Below are positions 11,900-26,100 of a stretch of DNA of 64,000 bases, piece by piece. The notes under the pieces are model-generated. The model saw only the letters and a list, made by a program, of their open reading frames with translations. It made no database searches and was not told the DNA's origin. The stretch covers positions 124,001 through 188,000 of the forward strand of contig NW_017386070.1 of assembly GCF_000237925.1 (NCBI RefSeq), read 5' to 3'. Position numbers and translations under genes: made by a program. Every line of letters starts with the position of its first letter. Within the stretch, counting starts at the first letter, position 1. Source of the stretch: Schistosoma mansoni. Taxonomy: Eukaryota > Platyhelminthes > Trematoda > Strigeidida > Schistosomatidae.

Positions 11900-14700
11900 G
11901 CAGCCATCACATTACAAGGTAGGAGTTTGGTTGGTTGCGATGTGGAAATAGTTGAATGGCAACTCAAATGCTACTAGAAGACGATGGTTTCAGGAATGAA
12001 TGGATAAGTAAACTAATTGGTAATGTAGGCACAGTGAGAAGGCCAAAGTGTACGAATAAAAGGCGAAACTGAGGTGTTGTTAAGAAAGACAGGAAGCACT
12101 TACTGATATGCAGTAATGGCAACTGTGGCAAATTGTGAAACATGCGTCAGGGAGGAATAGTAATCCATGGGTGAGTACGTGTTTGTAAAGTCTCTTCTTG
12201 AAGCTATCCACCGATGTCGCAATGATCACTTTGGTTGGGAGAGCAATCCAAGTGAAAACAACTCTTAACGAGAAAAAATCAGCGCGTACCCGGGTGCTTG
12301 CTCTTTGATGTGCAATTTTTCGAGGGTTGCCTCGAAGAGCATGGTGGTGATGCCCTGGCAATTTGTTCATGTTGGGATGGCTTGGTGTACTTAATGTGTC
12401 AGATGCCTTTATCTGATTACCTCTTATTCTCCTGTAGCTTAACAAGAATAGTTCCAGATTTTGGAGTCCGTCCTCGTTAGATATACGTTTCAGCCCTATT
12501 ACTCAGTTGACCGTTTCTGTATTTGATCTGAGAGATTTATGTATGTTTTGAAGAAAGAGATCGTAATGACGTGGATTTCAAAATAAGGTCGTGAATATGT
12601 TTTCAATAGTTTTAGAGACAACTCTAGTGGGATTGTGCCAAGTTGTCTTTGCATAAATTTCAGATTTTAAATTGCCTTGGCTTCATCTCTCGTGTAGTTG
12701 GAACACATGTCTAGGATCTCCGTGGCTGCAAGCCCAAGATCACTATTTGAAGAGACAATTAGAAGCAGATTTCCATCGAGGGTGTATGTGCTTTGAACAA
12801 AATGAGAAAGAATGTTCATGACATGATACTTTGATAGGTTTAGTTTCAACTCACTGTCGACTACCTGTCGCTCAACTGTCGTTATGTTCTTTTGAAGCCC
12901 AGGTGAATAATTTTAGCTCTTCATAGAACTCCAGATCTTTGTACCGTTTGCATAAATCAGTGCCACCTGGCTAATTTTGTCTAATAGGTCACCAATAAAG
13001 GTCAAAAACAGAAGAGGACCTAAAATCATTTTGCAAAACTCCTGATATCAAGGTCTTTCAACAGACAAGCACTCTATTTACCTTGGTAGTTTCAGAACCA
13101 CAATGAGGTATTTCAGTGAAATCCATCTTTGCAGCCTTTACTACGAGAAGCACATGTGGTATTGTATCAAAGGCTTTTGCAAAGTCTGAGAATATTAAAT
13201 GGACCAATATCTTTTGGTCCCATCAGGTCACCCAGCGTTTCCATACCATAAGTATACTGGACACACAGGACCTGCCTTTCCTGAATTGGTGTTGTGCTTC
13301 ACAGAGAATGTCGTTTTTAACTTCCAAATTATTCTTTCGTTCATTGGCCGGTCCTACCACTACCTTTGACAGTGATCAGAGTAATCTAACTGGTCTGTAA
13401 CGAGCTATGTCTTTTCTGTCTCACCCGAATGGAGACTGGAGTGCTATGCATCCACACTCTTTGGAGCCCATGTATGTCTAGTGAGTGCCACACTAGGTCA
13501 CACATTGGTGTGCTGATGGCTTCAGTGCATTATTTTAGAATTATAGGTCGAACGACGTCACATCCTGGTGACCTTCCTGCAAACACGGATTTTAACCCCT
13601 TTATTACTGATCAAGGGATTAGTTGAGTGTCGCCCAGACCTTTACCTTGCACTAGAGTTGAGAGGTGTACTGCAGTTACGGGCTACTACTTAATTTGATC
13701 CACGAAGTTGGCATCAAAGGTATCCGCATCTACAAATTAGTGGGATCTTTGCCATTTAGCCTATCAAGAGTACAGATCTCCAGGTTTTTAGGCTTCTCCT
13801 GGTATGAAGAGTATGAAGAGAGGTATCTCAGATTAGCTAGCATGGCTTGAAAACACCTTTTATTTCTGAGGACTTTCAGACAGCATTTGTTTCTCGATCC
13901 CAAGTAACAGCTATCATCCGTATTTTTTAGAGCGACTTTCAACTTGTTTCACGGTCTCCAGCAAGCGATCCGTCCTTCGCTTAACCCAAGATCTTCACTT
14001 TCCGAATGCATACTTATCTTGAGGACAATATTTTGAATGATGTCCCCCACTATCCCCCAGTAGTCATCTACTGTTAGCCTTCACCACTCTCGTGGCCATA
14101 AGGCATTTTGAAGACATTCACTCATCGTCGTGTAGTCTCCTACAGTGCAGTTAAGGTGATGACTGTTCTCGTCCTTCTAATATGTTACGTTTGTGACCAC
14201 GTTAAACATGATCTTACCGCAACTATTGCTTCCCACTGATGAGTGGATACGGACATCCCTGACTCGAAGCTAATCATTCATCAGTAAATAATCCTAGGTT
14301 GAAAGTTTTCCGTCACTGTTTCATGTCGTGGCGCGACCCACATGTTTAGTCAGTCTGAACTGATGGCTGTGACAAACCGCTTTTGAATTCTTCCTGTAAG
14401 GCTTCTGACAACTAAGTGTTGGAGTCCCTAGAGAGAAATATTTGATCAACATCCAGGTACGTTAGCCTTTGTATTGCCTGTATTCTCACATATTTTGAGT
14501 GTTAGGACACGTGGATGGATGGTATATTCCGACTTTGAAGTAACTCCTAACGCGAATCGTCACTCGTGTTTTGTTTACCCTTACGTATCTAAAACTCATC
14601 ATGTCTTCCATCCAATTTCATCATCCATCTCGTTTGGAAGCCATGTATCAGTTGGGACTCAAGGTCCACTCTTTTATTAGAACTATCATAATGATAGGCC
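11900..14700 (-). mobile_element. Degenerate CR1-like non-LTR retrotransposon
   Basis: Minus-strand frames spell successive pieces of a CR1-type reverse transcriptase. From N to C: a linker-like basic stretch with SRNKCCLKVLRNKRC (about 13870); an RT stretch broken by stops (about 13640-12900); a KLNLSKYHVMNI piece (from about 12847); and a C-terminal segment, 12080-12445, with YRRIRGNQIKA, RADFFSLRVVFTWIALP and SVDSFKKRL, typical of the end of CR1 ORF2. The catalytic YADD region is altered (a YANGTK-like reading near 12960). No continuous ORF2 is left, so this copy is dead. The left end and the endonuclease part were not delimited. Confidence 0.7.
12080..12445 (-). pseudogene. CR1-like ORF2 C-terminal fragment
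   Basis: A 121-codon open frame holding the post-RT C-terminal segment of a CR1-like polyprotein. The pattern of basic residues, then FSLRV..W..LP, then SV.SFKKRL is characteristic of this class. It reads into decayed RT sequence on its 5' side. Confidence 0.7.
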
Positions 14701-16590
14701 CAATCCTAAAATTCTAGAGATGTCGTGATGTGACTTCCTAATCTATAAGTTCTTACGTGGAAGTCACGTCATTGTCTACACTGACTCATAGTATTGTAAC
14801 AATTAACAGTAAAATGTCTGCAATGTCTGGCTCAGGATAGAATAATATATTTAATGTGAGTAAAGACGAGTTATACAGAATGACCACGCCTGCAGGGCTA
14901 AGCCTTGCAATCCGTCTCAACGAATTTATTACTTCCACATTCTCCATTGTTAACCTTCTCTTCGTGTCAATTGTTGAATGTAAATCTTTTCAGCAACTTT
15001 ATGCTCCGCTTCAAAGGTCGTGTGGTTATAGTCCAGTGCCACAACAGACTAACATCTTCAGATCCAAGTGAAAGCTCATGTTCCTGACTTCTCCTGGTTT
15101 ATCGCCTAGTCCTATCACCTTGCCATGGGGGGCATTTGATGGCTTATCTCATCACTTAGTGCTCCTCTACAGTAGCATGTCTTCTAGTTTCTGAACAGAT
15201 TGCCGTGTTGCTCTATATTAAAAATGTCGTTAAATTGTTCAACTTTCTCTTAATTACACGCTCCATTGTCTACCTTTTGCCTAACTTAAAATGTATTTTA
15301 TAACCGCCCTAACTTTCATTACAAAACACGATGACTGCAGTCGATTGCACTAGAAAACGATACACTGGTAAAGACATAAATTAACGAGAAATAACACCAT
15401 AGTTTACAATTAGATTAGTAACAAACTAATGCTCCGGGAACTATCGTTACATTTTCTTCTTTTGTAAGTTCAGGCATCTACAACGCATGGTAGGAAGAAG
15501 CTTAGTTGCAAAATAAGTTGAACACAAAAATATATTCAACTGCAGCGCTTTTCTTAAACTACTGCGTTACTATTCTGAATCAAAATAATCTCCATGTGAG
15601 AGTACTCTTGCATCATAATCTCACATTGTTTGGTAAGTTCTTTTTCTTTAACGGATGACGATTAAAGCCGCGATGTTGTTGCACATAATGATTAGAAAAA
15701 AACATTTTACTTCGTATGCTGCTATGAAACTGATTCTGAGACGCTTTTTTGGATGAAGTGTCAAGTAGTGTTAAATGGCTGGTCACCTCAGTTGTCATTA
15801 TGTATGACAAAATATAGCACATGGACGTTCTAGGATTATCCACTAACCGGTTCACAATGACCATCTGGAATATAAAGCAATAGTCTGATCCTGCTGAAGA
15901 CATGCATCGAACTTCCGCAGTTCTTCCTCAGATGACAAAGAAAACTGCAAAATTGCTTGTTGAGTACCGTGTCTTTTAGTGTGTTCAAGTCCATCACACT
16001 TATACATCAGCTGAATAATTTTCGCACAAAGGTCTGATATAGCCGTTGAACCTCATGTAGTTAATCGAATCTTAAGCTTTAATTTAAATGGAAGCCGTGA
16101 CTTGCTCAGCCTCTAATGCACTTCCCACATGCTTCGACTGGGATTTGAAGGGTGGGACATCCAATTGCGTCTAACTAATTGATTAACATTTTGAAGTAAT
16201 ACAAGCCTGCTTCGAAAATGATGAGACGATAGTGTCCAATGACCCGAATATAGGGTATTGAGCCTGACTGTTTCCAGCCTTCATTTTAACCACATCTGTG
16301 TCAACGGAATTATAAAGAAACCCTTATTTCCGTCTTAATGCACCACCACAAAACATTAACAGAATTACTGTACCTACCTAAGCTTTTCTGAGTTTAGTGG
16401 CAAGGTGTTTTCGTCCGTAAAACTACCGGCATGGTAATCAGTCAATTTATTAAACAAAACTATAATATTCTTTACAGTCTTTAAATTATCTACACGGAAG
16501 AAATATGCATTTTCAACTCACCACAGTAGCGGATGACTTTGCACTTAAGGATCAGACAATTATCTGAATGGGGGATTATGAATTCATGAC
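14701..16590. other. Intergenic, nothing firmly recognised
   Basis: Contains a 96-codon minus-strand frame (15613-15903) without recognised domain, and AT-rich sequence. It could hold more decayed CR1-like sequence next to the LINE at 11.9-14.7 kb, but I could not show that. Confidence 0.35.
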
Positions 16591-16599
16591 TTGATCTGA

Positions 16600-16905
16600 A
16601 CTAGACCGCCGTTGAAGACCTAGAGGCACTGGATGGCCGTTTTGTCCTAGCAAGAAACTCCTCAGCGGTGCGCACCCACGATGAATGGCTGCAAGACCGT
16701 GAATCTATTGAGGTTTGGCATAAATACCGTTGGATGCCAACTGGACGATCTAGAGGTTAAGCTTTCGCTCGTGACACCGAAGGTCCTAGGTCCTGCACGC
16801 GGGATCGTTGATAAGTACTTCTGAGAAGCCCCATGCTAGGATCAAACGACCGTCCAGTGCTCCCAGGTCGGAGGGTGGTCTAGCTTAGATCGACTCATGA
16901 ATTCA
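16600..16905. repeat. Head-to-head pair of tRNA-like/hammerhead SINE units
   Basis: A minus-strand hammerhead relic (CTGAGGAG is rc of 16658-16665; GGACAAAAC and GGCCATCC follow) faces a plus-strand one (CTGAGAAG at 16821-16828, TCAAAC, then CCGTCCAGTGC at 16850-16860). Between them lies a tRNA-like stretch with CTAGAGGTTAAGC and GGTCCTAGGTCC, decayed A and B boxes. In both units the GAAAC motif is mutated (CAAAAC or TCAAAC), so neither should cleave. The pair ends about 200 bp before the ATG of the TFIIIC subunit gene. Confidence 0.65.
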
Positions 16906-17072
16906 ACTATTAAAGTTATCATCTGGTTAGGCATTGTTCTGCAGGTTCATATCTACAATGTCGGTAGGAAAGAGATAGCGTTCTTTATCCACAACCTACT
17001 TGCTAGTTCCAATGAGAATGATGTCACAACATCATTTGCTATCCATAATTCATATTATACACATCAATATCA

Positions 17073-17093
17073 CTTTTTCTTCCTTTTGTATAG
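17073..17093 (+). promoter_or_regulatory. Candidate spliced-leader/3' splice acceptor before the ATG
   Basis: A pyrimidine-rich tract (TTTTTCTTCCTTTTGTATAG) ends in AG at 17093, followed 18 nt later by the start codon at 17112. Schistosomes trans-splice a leader to a subset of mRNAs, and this site has the expected layout. An ordinary cis intron with an upstream untranslated exon would look the same. Confidence 0.4.
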
Positions 17094-17111
17094 TAAGTCC
17101 TTTTATCCTAA

Positions 17112-17195
17112 ATGGACGCGGTACACAGTGGGGATGAGTGGAGTATCGGTGGTGAATTGGAATTGGCTCAAGACTTCGAAGTCATCGATCTAAAT
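17112..17195 (+). CDS. GTF3C3: GTF3C3 exon 1 (aa 1-28)
   Basis: Starts [10 protein letters not shown] and ends IDLN before GTATGT. This ATG is chosen because it joins in frame with exon 2 through a 41-bp intron (17196-17236), typical of schistosome 5' introns. No upstream in-frame coding sequence was recognised. Acidic, no domain. Confidence 0.75.
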
Positions 17196-20100
17196 GTATG
17201 TTTTATCTAGAGTTCGGCTAGATTTTCCATCGGTAGGAATTGGATTCTAGTTGTGGTTATATTTCGGAAGCAGATGACTCAACATATATCTCTTCGTTTC
17301 TTAATGGTCTCGTAACTGATGAAACTCTTTATTCACGATATTTGAATGGGGTTATCAGTTTTGATGATTTAATGCGTGAAATGCACCACTCTACTACTCT
17401 GGACAATGATTCTTGCCGCAGTAGTGATTCAGATTGTTCTAGCAAAAATGACGATTCTGAATATACTATACGTAAGTTTACTTATGATTTTTGGTTCATT
17501 TTACCACAAATATACGCTAATTATATTATATATAGAAACCATGAGGATATATTAACAATCGGTCTCAATATTCGCTTGTTTGGAACCGCTTATTCACAAT
17601 ATAATCTGACATTAAGTGATGACGCAATACTGTAAATGTCTCAAAGCTGAACACACCCTCGCGACCTTATACATAATCGAGACGCGTAATATCAGAATAG
17701 GTGCATCCTATAGCCATGAAGAATTGGTTCTGGAAAATTGTCAATTTCAAAGCAAACTTAAACTTATACAGAAGTGATTAAATACTTTGTGTTAATTGCC
17801 CCAGCAACAATAGTGTCCAGTCTATACAAACCTAGAGCTTGGGACAAACGCCTGTTGGCCCTATCTGCCACACAACACTGGGAGGAATAAATAAAACGAA
17901 TGAAACTGAGAAACAAAAAGACCGAAATCATACAACAGTGGTAATGCAATAGAATAAGCAAAGAAATTATTATTGTAAAGCTCGGAGTGGGAAGGTATAT
18001 GGATGAGTACTGAAATTCAATTTCTGGAGAAAGATAAAGAATAAGTATATTTGTTCCATTATGAACGATTCTAGGTCATATCACCCAAACTCTTTAGCTA
18101 CTGACTGCGACTGTCCACTTAATCCCTGACTGAATTAAAACTTGGAGCTGAAAAGTTTCAAACCTACTGACCAACAACCTAAAACGATGTTATGTCTTGT
18201 AGTAGAGTGGAAGAGTTGGATGACTAGTTGATGTGTGACGCGATAAGACCCGCCAAACAGGGAGCAGCGAATTATCGATTGGAACAGTGACACGAAACCC
18301 GTACGAGCAGACTAGAGTGCTAACCGGTCCTGCGATCTGCCTAGCCCAACCAGTTAAGTCCAAAACACCAATAACAGCCTCAGTGGTATGAATCATTATT
18401 TACAAACATACTGGGTTTTTATACAAACCAAAGTAATCAATAACTGAGTATAACTCAAGAATCGTATGATAATAAATCAAAGATCAAAATAAAGCTCATG
18501 ATAAGAGAAACACGAATATGAATAGTTTAGTTACGTAACAATTGTACAATAGGAAATAGGCATAATACATTGGTCGATAAATAGACCTAAAAGTTAACAT
18601 TCGTAATTCACCGGGGGATATAACAAACGATTATTCCTAACTCAGCCACTTCGTATTGAACTTTCAAGGTCACCAACTTTACATTACTACCTTTATGTTA
18701 TTATTTATGTTTTGAGAGTCATTCAGGTTTTCCACGGTGCTTGTCTAGCCTTTGGCTAAAAATTCTCAGTAGTGGCTTGAAGTTAATTGCAACTATCTGA
18801 ATGCACTTTATATTTACGGTGCTCAAAATACAAGATGCTTTTTATTTATTTATTTGAACACATATTGGTACAGAAAGGCATCGAATACATCTGTGTCACA
18901 CAAGTCACTTGATTTGTGCGTGGGCTGTGATACTGCCCGGGTGCCCAGATCAAAGCAGGTGCTTTTCTTAGGGGGCCACACCCGGAGCCTTCGACCTAAA
19001 GGTCTGATCCACAAGGCAGTGGAGCGTCATTAGAAGATGCAGTCCCATAGTAGTCGGTGACCAACAATTGGTTTATATACTATTTGTTCCTTCAGTATCC
19101 TGAAGCCCGGGTGCACAATTGGTTTGGAATCAGGGTTTCTCAACTCCTCTAGTTGGGCTCTCAGTGTCCACCAACCTGCTTAAAGCGCCAGACATTCACC
19201 TTTCGTCCTCTCAATTTCGTGCAGCGGCAATAGGTAACAGCAGATAGCTATTCAGACTTGTCAAGGAAACCGGTATAAGGAACCCAAATATCAGTGAAAC
19301 TATCTCAGATAAAGATGGACATATCATTCATTCTCAATCCAGGAGATCGGATCGATGGGCAGAACACTTTAGGGATCAGTTCAACTGGCCTTCAGCCACA
19401 CTTCACTTACCCACGATCCCCAGTCATCGTGAATGGCAAATTGATGTAAGTCCTCCAACTCTCTACGAGGTTGAAAAAGCTATAGGAAATCTGAAGCGAG
19501 GGAGAGCAGCAGGCCCTGACAGGTTTACTCCTGAGATTTTTAAGGATGATGGTCCAGTACTAGCAGCGAGATTGACTGAGGTCTCAGGTAGAATCTGGGA
19601 ACTGGACGTAATTCCATCTAACTGGTCCCAATCACTGATTGTGCCAATCTATAAGAAAGGACAAAAGTCCTCTTGTGATAATCACAGAGGGATCAGTTTG
19701 ACTAATATAGTGTCTAAAATATTAGCTTCAATAATACTTGGACGCCTAACCAAAGCTCGTGAAGAGCAGACTAGAGAAAACCAGGCTGGTTTTCGACCTG
19801 GACGTGGTTGTATAGACCAGATATTCACTCTACGTCAGGTCCTAGAACATAGACATACATTCAGGCGCCCCACAATCGTAGTATTTCTTGACCTTAATGC
19901 GGCATTCGACTCCGTTGGTCGTGAGGTTCTATGGCAGTGTTTGTCACTGAAAGGAGTACCAAAGAAGTACATTAACTTGATAAAGGCTCTCTACTTAAAC
20001 ACAACTGGTCGAGTTAGAGCCTATGGCGAACTGTCATCAGAATTGATTACCTGAAGTGGTGTTCGTCAGGGCTGTCCACTCTCTCCATTCTTGTTTAAAT

Positions 20101-23100
20101 TTATCGTTGATGTGCTATTAGAAATAACACTTTCATCATCTCAATCTCCAGGAGTTGAACTTTTACCAGGTGTCTTCGAAGCATTGCTCGTATATCCTGG
20201 GACCACCGGGTAAGTAATGCAGTTGTTAGGAAACGGGTACTAGGTAAGGATGGCAAATCGATTGATGGAGTAGTGAAACTTCACCAGTTGAGATAGCTGG
20301 GACACGTGTTACGTATGCCCAACCACCGACTGCCCCGACATGCAGTGTTTCATGGTGTAGGAGTAGGTTGGAAGAAAGCTAGGGGCGGCCAAACCAAAAC
20401 GTGGCATAAATCCATGAAGTCGCTGACAAGTGGACTGAGCCATGTTGGTAGGTGTAGACTACCTGGTTGGGATTCGCGAGATGATAGCAACCGATGGTTA
20501 GAGACCTTGAATGACATGACTCAAAATCGTTTGCAATGGCGAAGGTGCATCCACTCTTTGTGTTCTCCCGAATGCTAATCTTCTGAATTCCTCATGTCTC
20601 TACCCTTTTTCTCTTTCCAAATTTATTTCACTGTATTATACCCCTTCAATAACATCTTCGAACCCTAATTTTTCACATAATGCTTATACTCTTACTACTC
20701 CTACCACTATGGGATTTGAATCGACAGTTGTATCTCTGTGCTAATGTGGTATGGCAACTCGAACTGATGTACGTATGTACGAAGTTCTACGTTGTGACTG
20801 ACTAACTGACTGACCTCTCAATTTCGTAAACAACACCCGTCTTATTGTTTGTAATTTCAGTATTCATAAGTTTTGCAACCTGAGCCGATGAGTTGTTTTT
20901 ATACTGCTATGCACAAGACTCATTACTGTATAAAACGAAAGGGCGATGACTGGGAAATTAAAGGTAAAGACTGTGACAGTAAAAGAGGTCGAGTAAGTTT
21001 CTTCTGGATACATAGTTATGGCTCATCCAAATATATAGGATAGGCTTTAACAATCCTTAGAAAATGGAAGCTCACTGCTTTTGGTCTGTTTTTTTATCCA
21101 CCGTATATATGACTTTGAGCCGTGTGTCTTTAGTCGAGTGACGAGTATTCACAAGATTTTAAATGGTTTAGGTCTTCGTTGGTTGATTACTACCCCTTTT
21201 AATCCATCGGGGATAATCTTTTCGAATCCTCTTATTTAGGATGTCCATTGAATGCCCGATATGTGTAGCAACACAGAAGTAAGTGAATTTACAAATATAC
21301 ATGCCAGTGGTCGGATGTGAAAGCTTATTCTTTAGATTATCATTGAATACAAGCCGACTGGTGGATACCAACCTTGAAGTTGATGCAAAAAACGTATTTT
21401 TGACAGAGTTGACGATCCTCTACGAGAGGAGCTTTGTCACCATTGAAATCGATGTCCATCTTTGGCACAGTGGTTGTTAATTTTTAAAGTTTGAACTTTA
21501 TATTCTGGTCAACATATGTTAGTGGATATCCATGCCTGATAAAGATTTTTCCCAGATTTAGTTCTTCATATACGAAGTTGGGTCTGTAAATCCATCTTAT
21601 GCGCATGTGTGTAGGAGATTGACTGCCCAGTTCCTCTTTCTACCAATAGGGATTCGCCCGCAGAAGCTTGTTAGTTGGGCATCAAGTGAATATTTTATCT
21701 AAACGTGTCCTCAGAGTTCCTTCAGGTTTTCTCATCATTTTGACATTAAAGAAGCCAATGTTTAGTATTTTTTCCATTCCAGGAGTAAATGTCTTGGCAG
21801 ATGGCTGTTTAAGGTCTAGGAAATATAATTCAAAGCACATTTACCATTACTGATAACGCAAGTATCATCCATATACCTCCACGAACGAAACTCGTCGATG
21901 ATCGTTTCTATTAACCTTTTTCCATTAACTGGCTTATTTGTTCCCACTTTTGTTTGATTATATTTCATTTTGACTTGAAAATTTTCTTCTATGTTATAGC
22001 ACAAACCACTTTTACAATGACTGACTAAATGCCGGTCATATCCACTTTGCTTATCTATCAATAATGTAATTCTCAATCTTAGAATGTTTCGCCGTATGTA
22101 ATAAAATAGCTATTTCGAAAAAAATATAGCCAGACTACAGCCATAATAAATCATATTCGCCGAATAATTTGCTTTTATTGATATATTTGAATAAAATTAT
22201 TGCCATTCTAGACATTTTAACTGACGTGATATTTTCAGGAAAAAAGATTACTAAAAGAATATTTGTTTTAGGACCTAGAAGATCTAAAAGACGACAAAAT
22301 CCTGATACAGTCGGAAAGAAAAAACTGAAATTAAGAGGACCTCTTATTGTAACTTTTATCTGTTCTAAAAAAATTAACCTCTATGAAACTTAATAGTCTA
22401 AACGTGCTCGCTTACCAATTGAGTTAGCGCAATATCTTGGAGAAGCTGAGAGACATTTGAACAATGATGAATTTGAACACGCTGAACGTATTTGCTATCA
22501 GATCATTGACACAGGTAGGTGACACAGTTGGTGTTTATACAGAATCCGTTAACTAAAAAAGAATACACTTTATTATTTTCCACTTAACAGGTCTTGTAGT
22601 TTGTGAGTTTCAAGAAGTAGGTTGAAGTTAACTGGTGCTATCTGGTGATTGAAATATCCGATAGTGAGGTTGGTGTGTATGAAAGAATCTCTGTTAATAC
22701 ATGTGAATATTATTTTTAAAATGATCATTTATAAATCTGTCAACACCGCTTTTAGTATAAGTATATGCTTTGAACTCAGCACATTTCTTGATGCGCGATT
22801 TCTACACGGGTGGGTGACTGTTGAGTCTGTTAATCTCTCAAGGTACTTTGGCTAAACGGTAAAACCAGCTTCCCTGTATGGATAAAATATGACCAGGTTA
22901 TCAAAGTTTTTAAAGTGCTAATAAGTATGAAAATTCTGAACATCAGAAAGACTAAACTTTAACTGTCAAAGCAATATTTTGTTGGAAACCATCGCTGTTT
23001 TAGAGTTGTACCTTGCTTTTAACTGAGGATTTAGGGGAGACGTTTTTCACCTTTATCACCGTTAAGTTTTTGTATAAACAGTTTTGGCTCGAGAATGTAA

Positions 23101-26100
23101 ATGTGCTCTCTCAATACAGTATGCATGCATAGAACTGGTGAGGAAAAGAGCTTAAAAGTCTTTGTTTACAATATTTGGTAGATACATCTAATTAAGTCGT
23201 AAATCTTGAATTCACAGCTAGTTTTCATGAGCCATATCAAGCGTATTCTTGAGTAAATGTTGTATATTAAGAAGTTATATGCTCTCGGTCCATAGTTAAT
23301 ATGATATACGTACTTACTTACGCCTGTTACCCCTCGTGGAGAAGCATAGGCCGCCCACCAGCGTTCTCCATTCAACCCTATCCTGGGAAATCTTTTCCAG
23401 TTGTTATTTATCCTTTTCATATCTTCTATTTCCCGGCGTAATGTGTTCTTTGGCCTTCCTCTTTTCCGCTTCCCTTCCGGATTCTGAGTTAGGGCTTGTC
23501 TCGAGATGCAGTTTGATGCTTTCCTTAATGTATGTTCGATCCATTTTCGATGTCTTTTCCTGATTTCCTCTTCAGATGGAAGCTGGTTTGTCCTCTCCCA
23601 TAAAAGGCTATTGCTGATGGTATCCGGTCAGTGAATGTTGAGTATTTTTTGTAAACAACTGTTTATAAATACTTGTACCTTCTTGAAGATGGTTGTTGTA
23701 GTTCTCCACGTTTCAGTTCCGTACAATAAAACTGTCTTGACGTTCGTATTAAAGATTCCGACTTTGCTATTGACTGAAAGTTGATTTGAGTTCCTTATGT
23801 TCTCTAATTGAGGGAATGTTGTCCTTGTTTTGCCAACCCGTGCTTTTGCGTCTGTACCAGATCCTCCTTGTTTTTCGATGGCGCTGTCCAGGTACATGAA
23901 TGTTTCCACTTCTTCCAGAGTTTTTCCATCAAGTGTGATTGGCTTGGCGTTCTCCGTGTTGTATTTGAGGATCTTGCTTTTTTCTTTGTGTATGTTGAGG
24001 CCTATTGATGCAGAGGCTACTGCTACATTAGTCGTCTTCGTCTGTATTTGTTTGTGTGTATGAGATAGGAAGGCTAGGTCATCTGCGAAACCCAAGTCGT
24101 CTAATTGATTCTGAGCTGTCCTTTGTATTCCGTGCCTCCCCTCAGATGTCGAGGTTTTCATAGTCCGGTCAATCACCAGAAGAAAGAGAAAGAGGGAGAG
24201 TAATCAGCTTTGTCTGACTCCGGTCCTTACTGGAAATGCATCTGTCAGCTGCCCTCCATGCACCACTTTGCACTGTAGTCCGTCGTATGATTTCTAGATA
24301 ATGTTGATAACCTTCTCAGGAACTCCATAGTGTCGAAGAAGTTTCCATAGTGTTCTCCTGTCCACACTATCAAACGCCTTCTCATAGTCAATGAAGTTGA
24401 TGTATAGTGACGAGTTCCACTCAACTGATTGTTCGACGATGATCCGTAGTGTGGCAATTTGGTCTATGCACGACCGATCCATATGAAATCCATCCTGTTG
24501 ATCTCGGAGTCGGGTGTCTTCTGCGTCTTTCATCCGGTTCAGCAACACTCTGTTGAAAACTTTTCCTGGAACTGACAACAGTGTGATGTAATATGACATA
24601 CATTGCGTAAACGTTTTCTGGTACTATTACTTTTATCTCCTTTACCTACTGACACAATACTTAGACGGCTTACATTGTTATTCTTTTTTGTATTTAGCTC
24701 CCCAAGCTTCCCAACCATATATTGTTTTGGCCGAAATTAGTTTCCGTCGTGGGAACCAAGAAAAAGCCAAGGAAGTGAGTTTAACCGAGTTAAACAGTTC
24801 GTGTTATAGTTGGAAAATAATTAGCACTTTGTTGATTACGAATTCACTGGGAGATCTTCAACATTTATTTAAAATAAGAGTAATAGCAATAAGGAGTTGG
24901 TTGTTTTCCCGACCTGTGATTTGCAAAATTCTAAAATTTACAGCTATATTATGTTTCCGACTAGTTCCCTTATAATGAGCACATCGATTGCAACGTTTTT
25001 GTTCTCCAAATTGATTCGCTTCTTTGATTGTGATTCTTTTTCAGTTTTTATATCAAGCTGCTCAGAGGAACCCATCTGATCAAAATACTTGGCTTACTCT
25101 AATGGACTGGGCTGAAGAGGCTGAGGATTTCCCTCTTGCTATACACTATGCACGACAGGGTACGCATTTTTGGGTGATTTGTTCGAAAGTAGTCTACTTG
25201 TACTTATCCATAGGACTTTTCAAATATTTCTTATTGTAGAAGGGAAATGCATCTTTGGGTTTCTTTATTATTTTACAACTTTAGCCCTTCGAAGAAATCG
25301 AGCTGATACATCATTACGCCAACGTCTTATCGACTTATGTCATGTAGCTGGTCGAAGCAGAGAGGCATTACAGTTACGTTTGGCAGCTCTTTCAGTTACC
25401 CCGGAGTCTACGGGTGAGGAACAATTTGAAGTTGCTCGAGAGCTAGCCGATGTAAGTTTTACTGAGTTTTATCCTAACCTGTTTGAATTGTGATCAAGTA
25501 TTAATTTAGCCTCACTCCTTTTTAATGGACAATACTTTAATAATATCGCACTGCTAAAGTTGAGATTTATTATTGTAAATATAATATATTGATAAGTTGC
25601 TTCACAGAATATTTGCAGTTAGTAACATTTGATTCATATCCAAAATAAATTGTGTGCATTGACAAAGTCGACTATCGAAATGGCGTAACCCGCAGAACTT
25701 ACATAAAATATTTCCACTAAAATGGACGATATAATACTATAGTGGATTATGTTTTGTACTGAAGGCTGAAGACAATCGGTGTAACTCGGTAATTAACGAT
25801 ATTACTGAGGATTTACGTTGTCACTATGACTTTACCTGAAGATGATGCAGTTAAGTAAGTTATCCTCAGTACTCTTATTCTGTTTTTGGACTGGTCTGTA
25901 ACTCAGAAACCCTGTAAGGATATATACGCTATTCCTAAACAAATGCTACATTTTCACTTGATTTATTCAAAAATGTAATTTTTTTCATAGCAATTTTTCA
26001 AACTACTTGATCCACACAACTCGGTAAAAGCGTACGAAAATGCTTTTGAACAATACCCAGATCATGGGACGGATAATGGTACGTATCAAATTTTAATCCT

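Noticed and set aside
23808-24063. Plus-strand frames of 66-77 codons
   Set aside because: They are shadows of the minus-strand RTE reverse transcriptase, whose FADD-containing frame is the meaningful one.
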